Shown here in pieces: positions 25,550-64,000 of a stretch of 64,000 nucleotides of DNA. Within the stretch, counting starts at the first letter, position 1. Every line of letters begins with the position of its first letter. The stretch is taken from assembly GCA_963678705.1 (NCBI GenBank), contig OY783203.1, positions 43,958,347 to 44,022,346 of the forward strand, in the 5' to 3' direction. The notes under the pieces were generated by a model. That model made no database searches and was not told the origin of the DNA. It was given only the letters and a program-made list of their open reading frames with translations. Source of the DNA: Panorpa germanica (lineage: Eukaryota > Arthropoda > Insecta > Mecoptera > Panorpidae). The position numbers and the translations under genes are program-made.

Positions 25550-26933
25550 CAAAATGGTTTTTAATTAATTAAAAATTTATTCAAATAACGTTCAAACGTT
25601 AAATAGTTTTCAATTTTTTTATTAATAATGACTAATAAAATAAATCGTCTTACATATATTGTTCGAAAATATTTCAAATATTGTTATGAATTTGTAGTTT
25701 AAAATCTGATACTGGATATTCTCATTAATATTATATTCACGTTTTATACATTTCACAGGTATAAGCATATGCGGAAGCCAATGTCACTACAGACCACCAA
25801 TAATGTTAGTTTCAGGCACCTTGTTGTCATTATAACGTACCACAATATAGAAACATTACATTCAAATAAATTTCATTACTAAATGACATTTAATATATAA
25901 CTTTTGTTGTACATATTTAGGTGAAAACATAATCAAAAAACAATTATGTTCTTACAGGTGCAGGTTACAGGTTATTTGTACTTAAATAACATTTAGTGGT
26001 TAAAAACTATTCTATTACTAATTCACCAACTCAAAAATATTGAGCAGAATCAATCATTTAATTATATTGTCGGCATGTGTAATTACATAAATATACATTT
26101 TGCAACTCAAGTGTCAATTAAAGTTCTGCTTTTATGCTAGTATCAAATGCTCTAGTTCAATTATATTGATAGTTTTGCTATTAAATTGTCATGTAATTTA
26201 GTTAGTTTTAATTATTCTTTGTTATTCTTAATAGTAAATGACACTTTATGTTGATATTTTAGTACCGAAAAGAATAATTGATAGGTACGCAAATAACATA
26301 GGTAATTAACTCCGCAATGATAAATAGTTTGATAACTATATAGATCATCCTGAATCGTTATTAAATGAGCTTTATCTGAAATAAAGTTTTCAATAATATC
26401 AACGATGGACAACAATCACAGTTAAACTAGTTTTCAAATTAACATGACGAACGAATTTAATAGGCTCTTCATAACCCTCTAAAGGGGTGTTTTGAAAGAA
26501 GAAACCCATTTAAACTATGCTATATGACATATTTCTGCAATGTAAATTGCATCTAATATAATACCTTATCTTATTTCAAAATTCTATTTATGCTTACTGT
26601 ACATTTTACCATTTAATAAATTAAATTAATTAAATTATTGACTTTCGAACGAATAATACTATTATATTAAAGTAACAGTTACCTGCCAACAATACTATTT
26701 TATATTCAAAGCTGCAATTGTTTTGATGAATATACCCAGTAGTGCCCAGTAGTATATCCAGTAGCATATATGTGGCGATACATAGCGCCTGGTTGTATAC
26801 CACTATTTACACCTCGGCCATATTTACCTACTAACAACTCGGTTCTCGTAAATATTTAAACGCTATATTAGTAGTTAATATTGTTAATCACATTTAAAGA
26901 CAATTATCTTTAACGAGAGACGTTAATTTTAAA
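25550..26933. other. Region downstream of the P3H stop codon
   Basis: Expected to include the P3H 3' UTR. An ATTAAA hexamer lies near 26614 on the minus strand, but no poly(A) site can be assigned. No other feature recognised. Confidence 0.4.
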
Positions 26934-55459
<28,526 letters not shown>

Positions 55460-56106
55460 TTTTACACAATATAACAGAAATGTATTCACAGCACGCTTTA
55501 TTATTTTGGTAATAGAGTTATTGAGACAACTACAATCAAAATAGTATTAATAAACTAGCCTATATGTCCAATCTGGACCACAATTTGGAATAGCACTGCA
55601 TTTGCTTTGATGGCTGAACATAAACACAAGAATTAAAAAGAAACATAACTGAAATCTCGAACGTACTAACGTGGGTACGCGTATTTGTGTTTGCATGTGT
55701 TAAATAAGAGTCAAACACACATTCAGAAACTGAAAGATGAATATTTAAGCAGGGGCTGCTAACTTGACATCTCTGTACCACTATTTTTACATAACAGACT
55801 CTAGAACCATTCATTAAAGTTAAAATAATCTTATAACACAAGGTCATTTCTACTCAAATATAAAATTATGAGAAGTATAGAAGTATGTAGCAAATGTTTT
55901 TGCTTTAAACTATCATACTTACTAATACATAACAATTAATATACACCTATATCTTTACTCATTTATTACCATTTAGTTTATGCCTAATTACCATAGTCAT
56001 CTATTTCATTTCTCACGAGAAGATTTTTAACAAGAATCGAGTTTGAGATAGGACATTCGAAATTCACCTTCTAAAACGCTAGTTGCTTAAAACGATTCTG
56101 ATCATA
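55460..56106. other. Upstream region of the P3H gene
   Basis: Expected to contain the P3H 5' UTR and promoter. No TATA box or initiator can be assigned with confidence in such AT-rich DNA. Confidence 0.4.
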
Positions 56107-56430
56107 ACGGGCTTGTAAACCATGTCTTAATTTCTAAAAACAGTACTATATATTGATAAAATTAGTTACCAGAACCTCAAATGTTCAATTATTGTTTAAT
56201 AGGTCCCCATATTTTATAAAATATAAACAATGGTTGTAAAAAAGGAAATATAATCTCGAGCACTCAATTTTTCTGTGACGTCTTATGCAGAGTTAAAACA
56301 TGCGGCAAAACTTTAATTCATGTTTGATATAATGAATAACTCCGTCAACTTTAGGATATTTAAAAAAATTAAAACGTTAATTTAAATCAAAAATTAAAAA
56401 ATCGACGTCTAAAAAATTGGTTCACCATAC
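56107..56430. mobile_element. MITE copy C, diverged and shortened
   Basis: GGGCTTGTAAACCATGTCTT and GTTACCAGAACCTCAAATGT align with copies A and B. The right part is degraded and the right terminus lost. Confidence 0.6.
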
Positions 56431-59400
56431 CATTGTCACCTCTGAAGAATAAAACGGCATTGTGTTAATTTCAATAAAAAATAGAATTAGTTGTAGTATA
56501 TATTTTATGTAAAATATTAGTTATAAAAAAATGTAATATCTCTAATAAATGTAATAAAATGTAAATATTATCTTTATATATAAATATTTTATGTGAAATT
56601 TCAATTTCAGTATTATTTAAGTTTTTACGGTTTAACATGTCAACTGAAACTGTATACACTATATTTATAATACGTATAAATTTATAATCATTAAAAGTGT
56701 ATTTCAAGTTATTAAACTATTCTAACATGTATTTTCGAGATATAATTTAGCTCCCCTGGCAATCGACGAGTCATCTGTTGGGTTTGGTTCTTTTAATGAA
56801 ACCGGGAGTGTGTTGGTTTGGTGCTATAGTATATATATGTAGTTAAACTTCAAAAGAATTGATATATGCATGGATGCATGTGTACATGTGTGAGTTCGTA
56901 TACGAGTATCTAATAAGAGTTGCCAAACTAAATAGGAAACTGTGTGCTTGCATTTAACAAATGATAAATTATATTAAATAAAAGAGATGACAATGAAGAG
57001 TTATTAAAATGTGAATTTAAATATAATATACAAATTACAAATGTTACTTAAAAGTTTATCTTGCGAACATTGAATATAGCGATGTTTGTTTGCTAATGTT
57101 TAAGAAATTTATGAAATTTGTAAATACCTTTTAATCTGCTGTAGTTATTACGTTTAAATATAAATATGGCTTTGTATTACAAAATAAAATGAGGTAATGT
57201 TTAACGGCATATATTTTAAATACAAGAAAAACTTAAGAAGTTAATGACTTTTTAATGAATTAGTATCCTCCTCTACTCTTCTCCTTTAAACACTGAGCAC
57301 GCACGTCACTGATACAGATGCACTTCTCTGAAAGTAATCCTGCCGGCGCCTATTATTATGCTGACGACATATCTCAATTCTTAATTTTTGTTCATTTAGA
57401 TAAAGTCATAAAGTTCTTTTCAAGTTTGCACAAAATCTTAAATACTTAAAAGTAATAATCAATAATAAATGCAGTTTTAGGTTGCTGTTATATATAGATG
57501 TATTCAGACAACTCATTTTATAAGCTAAATATTTAACAAGAGCCCTAACTGTTTATAACAATGTAATAATATAAGTTAAAAATAAAATGTATTAGTTATA
57601 TAAATTAAATAAGAGAATAAGAATTACTAACGTATTTTTTACTAAGCTACATATATTTTTCTTCTAACAAGGTAATTTAAACATAATAATTCATATTTTT
57701 AATAAATTCTAATTGTTAAAAATATGTCATCATGAACTTAAAGCAATTTTGTCAAAAGACCAACCAAAGCATTATTTATTTATAGTTTTTTTTATATATA
57801 TATATTATATATTAACAAGTAATAATAATTTTAATTTAATACGAACATCTTATATCTAGCTTTATTTATATCTACTAAAGTCTAATTACAGAGCAATCTT
57901 CTATAATTGGCACTATTTTCATTAGTATTACAAAAATCGGTTCAAAACTATTTGTTGTAGACATGATACGCCTGCATTATATGCAACAACGTCTACATAA
58001 ATAATAATATATTGCAGCACACTCAGTTGGCTTTGGTAACTTAATTCAAAACTTAATTATAATACAATACTTTAAAATTTATTGAACTATGTTTACCTTA
58101 TTATTTGTAGGTAGAGAAAGTGTTAGCGCCAAGCGGTATTAATGAACATAAATAAGTATTTTTACTTAATTTTATCTTTTCTTTTATACTTTAATTTTAC
58201 ACATTTATTTCGTTAATTACATTTAATATCCAAGTTTAAAAAATCTTGCTAAATCATACTATTATGATATAAAAAATAAATATTACGATAATAAATAATA
58301 AAAATAAAATGGTTTGTATAATATCCAGTATGGTATATATTATAACATTTTCTTTTTAAAGTATATTTGCTATAATATTATATTTATTAAAATAGACAAA
58401 AAAATTATGCAGGATTTGATAATGTTACGCATTTATCTAATGTTGAGTACATACAAGGTTTTAAGTGTATTTTTATATTTATTTAATGTGGTTGTAGAAA
58501 TAAAATTGTACTAATATATTCAGTTTCAGTAAATAATTATATGAAACTTTGTGTTGAGTAAAAATAATACATTAAACAATAAATGAATGTTCGGTTTGTG
58601 CTTAGTGGGATACATCGTTTTAAGAACTAAAACAAATTCAGATTTCCCAGCTATAATATGATGGAGAAATTGTAAAACTTTTATTATTACCAAATATAAA
58701 TAATATCAATTAATAGCTGATAATAACAAACCCAAAATATATATCTCTGGTCCAGGGATCGAACCCGAAGACATAGCAGTATCAAAAATTACATTTTCAT
58801 GAATGTATAATAAATAATAATAGTAAATGTAGTTTTTAAAAGTAAAAATATTTCTCTAATTCAACAATATATTTTGTATTTGTAAACAATAAATATATAT
58901 TTTTAATTTGTTAATTACTATTAAAGAAAGACGTATACGTAACTTATTCGGATACTAAATGTTATTAAAAGACAGTGTATTGTCTGCGATTTGAACTCAT
59001 AGAGACCGCAATCAAGTATTTTACGTTCATTTTTAGGGTACCGATATATTGCAAACTTTATGAATTGAAAAACAATTATAAAAAGAATGTAATAAATAAT
59101 TAGATTTGTTTAATTGCCACGGTGCTCCCTTGTTGACCTCACCTTTCGCGGTTTAATACATCTATTTAATATATATTTATCTATTTACTATATTTAATAT
59201 AGCAAATAGAACTATAAGTAAGTTATATATATATAAGAACCAAACGGTTCAAATTAAAATTAGTAATAAATAATTTTTAAATAACTACCTATACTTATTG
59301 AAATACTATATTTATAATATCTTTTAATTAAAATTACTAACTCGTATAATATATAATTAACTTTTAATATAATATTTATTAATTACTAAGCTCTATTATT

Positions 59401-59680
59401 ATCATTTCTAACAATAATTGCTATAAGTTACAAGTTATTAAAAACTCATTATTAATTATTGTTTAATTAGTTTAATGAGTGCCTTATTTATTTAACCACT
59501 AGATTTATTTACTGTCTGACTAAAATGAATTTGCATTTCTTTTACGCGAGATCCAGATGCGGATGTTGAATTAGGATAGGTGCACAATTAAGAGAAGAGT
59601 GTCTACGGACATGCTTCTGTTTGTCTCAAAAGATGTTAAGAGTAAGCGCTAACAGCTTAGTGTAGCTCTCTTTAAACGCA
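56431..59680. other. Intergenic AT-rich DNA
   Basis: Very AT-rich, with one reverse SINE head near 58720-58785 and no supported gene. Confidence 0.5.
58720..58785 (-). repeat. SINE tRNA-like head (reverse)
   Basis: Plus-strand GATCGAACCCGAAGACATAG is the inverse of the family's box B region, preceded by AATAACAAACCCAAAATATA from the inverse body. Confidence 0.6.
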
Positions 59681-59682
59681 AT

Positions 59683-59948
59683 TGGATTTATCGTATCAAA
59701 CTAGGAAGAGAAGGGAGGCGGGAGGAAAGTCCTACGCACGAGTATTACTATTCTTAGTGGTATATGTAAAGCTAATAGTACAAATGTGTTCTAATTGGTT
59801 TTCAATTTATCAAACAAGTCTCTTCAAAGAGCAACAGACTCTAAGTCAATTTCAATTCTTTCACTCAATTTGTCTCAGTAGCCTGAAATGCTCTAGTATA
59901 CGCCTTTATTCCCCTTTCCTTTTTTCCCATGTTTGATACGATACATCC
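59683..59948. repeat. Inverted repeat around a 230-bp loop
   Basis: TTATCGTATCAAACTAGG and the inverse CATGTTTGATACGATACAT flank about 230 bp. The outer flanking bases are less similar. Possibly a small MITE near the transporter 3' end. Confidence 0.45.
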
Positions 59949-60489
59949 GATGCACTTAATGTGAGTCATGCGAACCTGTAACTTTTACCTTAAGATAACA
60001 CCATTTGAAAAGCCTGAGCAAACAGAGAGAACTCTGACAGGTATCTAGAAGACGTCTAGCTTCAAATGTGCGATGCTCCATTTGTTTTAATAGCTTGAAC
60101 TGTCTAAAGATAGCCTTGTCTTCAATGTGCGCCTAGTCCAGTTAGTATCATTAAAACAATTTTTACAAATTGTGTTTCGTAATTAGTGTTTGAAAAAGAT
60201 AAGAGAGAAATTTACATTTTTAAATTAAAGTTTACTTTAAAAACGAATAATGAATACTAAATGTTAATGGAAAATATAGGATACATTCTCGTTTTTTGTT
60301 TATTATTTATAAGATAATTAAATGAAATATTTACTTGTATGAAACGTAATCAGTTTATGTGATAAAATGTTTGTTATGATTCTTATTAAGATATCTATAA
60401 AACGCTTTGGAAGCAAGCTAAGCTGAGCTATCTATCATCTTACACTTATTTCTTGATAATGATAAATGACCTTATGATTAGAATTTCAT

Positions 60490-60591
60490 TTAAAGTGCTG
60501 AAATACCAGTTGATTGCGCCTGCGCCTCTGCTTGCATCCTTGCCCGAAGTGATGCCACGTCGTCGTCTATTCGTACCAGTAATCGGATTTT
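60490..60591 (-). CDS. Gat: GABA transporter last exon (cytoplasmic tail)
   Basis: 33 codons plus [30 protein letters not shown], then TGISAL. Acceptor TTGTTTCAG. The higher GC content against the AT-rich surroundings supports coding. It joins the previous exon in phase 0. Confidence 0.85.
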   Translation of the reverse strand, partial: KIRLLVRIDDDVASLRARMQAEAQAQSTGISAL

Positions 60592-62700
60592 CTGAAACAA
60601 CAAATATAACATTAGGATTAACAGTGGTAAAGTAACGTTCCCACCTATTGTGTACTTTTTAGTTTTTAGTTGTAAGAATATTATAACTGCATAGCATTCC
60701 GTTTTCATCCAACTGTAGTTTTATGTTTTAGTTTTCATTCTAATGCCATATTTCTACCGAAATAATAATCTACAATCTGTCATAAGAAAAATAAAGTTTC
60801 AGTTTGTAGAAAATAAATAAATAGAAATAATAATATTAAGTATATTATTTAATATATAATTTATATTAAATAAAGTACATGACTAATGAACGATCCATAC
60901 AAGAAAATAATATTATGTTAAACATAAACATTATTTCTGGCTTTAAAAAATTCTATTGTACTATTCATAATCACAAACAGGCAATATAGAAGATTTGGGT
61001 AAAGTTCATGGATGTTGTTAATAATGATAATTGTAATAATAGGGTAATAACACAATAAAGAAACGGAATGGAAATCGAACCCATATTATCCTAATCAAGC
61101 GTTAATCATTTTACATAGGTAATTTATAATTTTGAGGGAAATAAAAACTTTTCGCAAGAGTTTTTTTTAAATCTTGTTTACTGTATATTATTTTTATGCC
61201 TTCTGGCTTTTAGTTAGCAATGCACAAAGTTAAATATTTATTTATTTATTGGTTATAAAGTTATGGAAGGTAATATATTGTTTGTCAGAAAATATCAGTA
61301 TATTAAAGTTAAACTTGCTATACTCGTATATTCTTAAAAATAATTACTTAAAATATAAGTTAAATTGTATTGTTTTAAGAACAAGTAATACTTATCACGT
61401 ATCTGTTTTTGCTTTTGGTAACTTTTGGTGTTATCTTGGTTGCTATATCGAAGGCGCGAAAAAATACTTCTATATAAATGTAATCAAGAAACTATTATGT
61501 ATAGTACAGACATAACATGTATGAGTATAAAGGTTAATGATATCTTAAAAGTACCTTATTTAAAGTTCTTCTTACGTTTTTATAACGCTTACTGAATTTA
61601 TCGAACTATGCTTTACTTTAGACTGCTATGTCTTCGGGTTCGATCGAATGACCAGTGCTATATTTTCTGGGTTTAGTTGTTGTCCAAGTTATTAATAGGT
61701 GTATGTTTACATAATTATGTAACTTTATTCGGCAATAATGTAGCTCACATATATGAGATTACACCACTACTAACATTGTAGGAATGATAAGAGTCAGCAT
61801 CAGAAATACGTCGACGTTAAATAAATTACTTAAACAAAACAAACAGGGAATTTCATACCGTGCTAATTTTTTTAGTAAGGGTAATATTCTCGGACTTTAC
61901 ATTGTAATCAACATAACGTATTAGAAATGTTTGAGGAACAAAATATAAAAGTCGCATAACTCTTGCATTTATTAACTTTTGTACTTTAGCAGATATGCAA
62001 CGTAAGAAAAAAATTGCATTAGTTTCATATTTAGGAGTTTCAGAATTTTCTAAAATTATATTTTATAAACAGTGCTGTGATAATTTGCATCTAAATATAG
62101 TATCTGATACAAATACGGTGTACCGAATTTACTTATGTGTTCAAATATAGAGAAAATATCTAAATGCTATAAGAATGCATTACAAATCTTAAAATTTAAT
62201 AAATGGTTTATTTGATAGTGTTGTCTACATACCGTTGCCCGATCTCCAGGTGTTTTCATCCAAAGCCAAATCATATATCCTGGAATACAAAGCATAGAAC
62301 TAAGAGCTGTGAACCAACCGAAGACATGAGACCACCATGGGTAAGAGTAATCCAAATATTTTACGGGAGTCCACTGTACAATGTTAAAGAAGAATACGCC
62401 CTGCAATGTAAAAGTGAGTTAGATATATAGTAGAAAGAAATTCTGAAGTGAAAGTATTTTCTTTATTAATTTAACTCCTGAATTTTTTACACTTACAATG
62501 CAAATGCATGGGGTTGTTATAGTCCAACAGAATTTCCACCACATCATTGGATAATATCCAATCATATCCTTAATTCCATCGTAAAACCTGTTCACTCCAA
62601 ACGCCCAGGATATAGAAACGCATTCAAAGAAGATTAAGAACAGCAAGCAGAAACCACTGACAGCATATGAATCCAAAATTTGGAACACATACATACCACC
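60490..62700 (-). CDS. Gat: Sodium- and chloride-dependent GABA transporter (SLC6 family), C-terminal three exons; 5' part outside window
   Basis: Plasma-membrane symporter that clears GABA using Na+ and Cl- gradients (family knowledge). Exons 62700-62497 (68 codons), 62400-62233 (56 codons) and 60591-60490 (33 codons plus TAA) are all phase 0 with GT-AG introns. They code the last membrane segments. [16 protein letters not shown] and [18 protein letters not shown], with WWKFCW, are the GAT-1 type TM10-TM11 signature. [12 protein letters not shown] marks TM12. A cytoplasmic tail [20 protein letters not shown] ends in ISAL. The upstream intron runs beyond 62703 and holds a LINE fragment; I found no further exon before 64000. 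Another SLC6 substrate class is possible but less likely. Confidence 0.93.
61611..61840 (+). repeat. tRNA-derived SINE, near full length, in a GABA transporter intron
   Basis: Box B GTCTTCGGGTTCGATCG, body TCTGGGTTTAGTTGTTGTCC, CATATATGAGATTACACCAC, and the intact tail CAGCATCAGAAATACGTCGA then CGTTAAATAAAT. This copy defines the family's 3' end best. Confidence 0.7.
62233..62400 (-). CDS. Gat: GABA transporter penultimate exon (TM12)
   Basis: 56 codons: [20 protein letters not shown], then [20 protein letters not shown], then [16 protein letters not shown]. Acceptor ACATTGCAG, donor GTATGT. Confidence 0.94.
62497..62700 (-). CDS. Gat: GABA transporter antepenultimate exon (TM10-TM11)
   Basis: 68 codons from [10 protein letters not shown] to TTPCICI. 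Acceptor TTTTTTCCAG, donor GTAAGT. The FFECVSISW and GVNRFYD blocks are diagnostic of SLC6 GATs. Confidence 0.94.
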
Positions 62701-62859
62701 CTGGAAAAAAACACATAACTTGTATTATTGCTCTATATTATAGTGTTATTTTGTATCTAATCGTAGACAAATTATGAAATTATTTAAAAACAATTAGCCA
62801 TTAATCTACATTTGTTAATAGTTGTTGAATTAATATAATTTAGGTTACCTGATAATGGA

Positions 62860-63370
62860 AAAGGTAAAGAGTAAGAGAGGAATGAGAGCGATAAGGTTGG
62901 AAGGAAAAATGGAAACGGAAGGCTGCGGACTCTTGAAAATGGAGAGAAACTAGTAGAGAAAGGAGGTAATATAAAATGGGAAAAGGAAAGAGGAAGGTAT
63001 TGCGAAGGAAGAGGAATAGCAGTGGAGGGAATAGAAAGGTTAAAGGAGAAAGGAAGGGAGACACAGAGACTGATAAGGGAAACGGTTGTAGAAATGCAAC
63101 AGCAAAGGGTAAAGTGGATTATTGAACCGAAATAAAATACAAAATATGGACAGTTGTGGACGAGAAAGATGGCGGAATATTTAAAAAACAGAGAGATAAA
63201 GAAACTAAAATGATCACTATGCTAAGACCAGGGTATGAAGAAAGAGGAAGCAGATATTGGAGAAAAGAGGAAAAAGAATGCAGGATTTGCGGAAAGGAAG
63301 AGGAGAAATTATAGCACATTAAGTGGAGGTGTCTGGAGAGGATAGTGGAGTATTTCTTACGAAATTCCTA
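62860..63370 (+). pseudogene. LINE 3'-end fragment in GABA transporter intron
   Basis: Purine-rich; frames give YCEGRGIAVEGIERLKEKGR and, in another frame, KECRICGKEEEKL followed after a stop by HIKWRC. This is the same C-terminal finger as at 14638 and 3600. Frameshifted and stopped. Confidence 0.6.
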
Positions 63371-64000
63371 TGGAAATTAGGAGTAAGATAAGGGAGATAA
63401 AAGACAACGAAAAGAAGCCTAATATTTAGAAATGAGAGTCTAAATTAGACTAAGCAATACAATGCAACATACTCAATAGAATTAATATTGAAGAATGTAA
63501 TGCCTAATGGCACATATGTTAAATTGGTGAGTACAACTACATTTTTAGTTTTTCTAGAAAGCTGTTGCATATTTAGTTCCTTACATCAAATTTAGAAGGT
63601 ATCATCGTTGTTTTTGATATGCCACGAATTTTAAAATAATCTAAACTGGAAATATATCAATGTGACCATTAAAGCAAATTTGATGTGATTTAGATTAGAT
63701 ATATAATCTAATTGTCTTTTAAATAATTCCATAATATGCGCGCAAAGTGAATAATTTTTACAATAAACTTCACACTTCTTTGCTAAACACCGACTGCTTG
63801 TTTAACATGTACGATTTAACTATATATATAAGATGAAGTTTTTCATTCTTTTAAATACTATCTATTTACTTATTGAGTTAGATCATTTACTAATTGAATA
63901 TCCACTCTCCTTTTTAAAGCTTGAATAAGAATTTCTCTTTAACAGCTTCTTACAAAGCAACGTGTTTAGTCAATTACTTGGTACCGTTAAATTAAGCTAT
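63371..64000. other. Intronic AT-rich DNA
   Basis: Presumed intron of the GABA transporter gene. I searched both strands for the preceding SLC6 exon and did not see it. Confidence 0.4.

Noticed and set aside
55460..55489. Ten-codon N-terminal extension of P3H
   Set aside because: It would start at GTG; the first ATG in frame is at 55459 and begins a proper signal peptide.
62840..63319. Minus-strand hydrophobic, Phe/Leu/Ser-rich frames
   Set aside because: Antisense of the purine-rich LINE fragment; composition artefact.

Overview
The window looks like insect nuclear DNA: very AT-rich, with long TE-filled introns and GT-AG splice sites. It carries a tRNA-derived SINE family, mariner, hAT and P-type DNA transposons, and LINE fragments with the cysteine-rich 3' end common in insect elements. 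I cannot name the order. Two host genes can be rebuilt, both on the minus strand and in tandem.

(1) 60490-62700 holds the last three exons of a sodium/chloride-dependent GABA transporter (SLC6, GAT type); the rest lies beyond 64000. (2) 26934-55459 holds a complete 12-exon prolyl 3-hydroxylase (leprecan/P3H). It encodes 720 aa with a signal peptide, four CxxxC motifs and an intact Fe(II)/2-oxoglutarate dioxygenase site. All phases join without a frameshift. Its introns hold most of the unusual DNA here.

Layout from the left. 1-26.9 kb has no recognisable host gene. It contains a decayed mariner (1104-1855), a 240-bp hAT-type MITE (2597-2836), a LINE 3' fragment (3600-4066), an unassigned 154-codon ORF (4978-5442), SINEs, an internally deleted hAT element (12454-13508) and a second LINE fragment (14638-15390). 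A 7.3-kb structure (15372-22637) follows: two inverted arms of 1.3 and 1.6 kb, each coding a Lys/Gly/Glu-rich protein with a 69-bp intron, around a dead P-type transposon (18001-20580).

26.9-55.5 kb is the P3H gene. Its 13-kb intron 6 contains a satellite array (36511-42829) of a 232-bp monomer (A) and a longer relative (B; 499-500 bp between A landmarks). They are ordered AAABAAB in a 1695-bp higher-order repeat, and a 55-bp sequence flanks the array in inverted orientation. Two MITE copies with a 16-bp terminal repeat sit in introns 6 and 10. 55.5-60.5 kb is intergenic DNA with a third MITE copy. 60.5-64 kb is the transporter 3' end, with a LINE fragment in its upstream intron.

The two genes have unrelated roles: neurotransmitter uptake at the plasma membrane, and collagen proline 3-hydroxylation in the ER. 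The candidates for something undescribed are the inverted-repeat-bounded higher-order satellite, the inverted-arm element, and a roughly tenfold excess of the octamer TACGAGTA. All coordinates and counts were worked out by hand.
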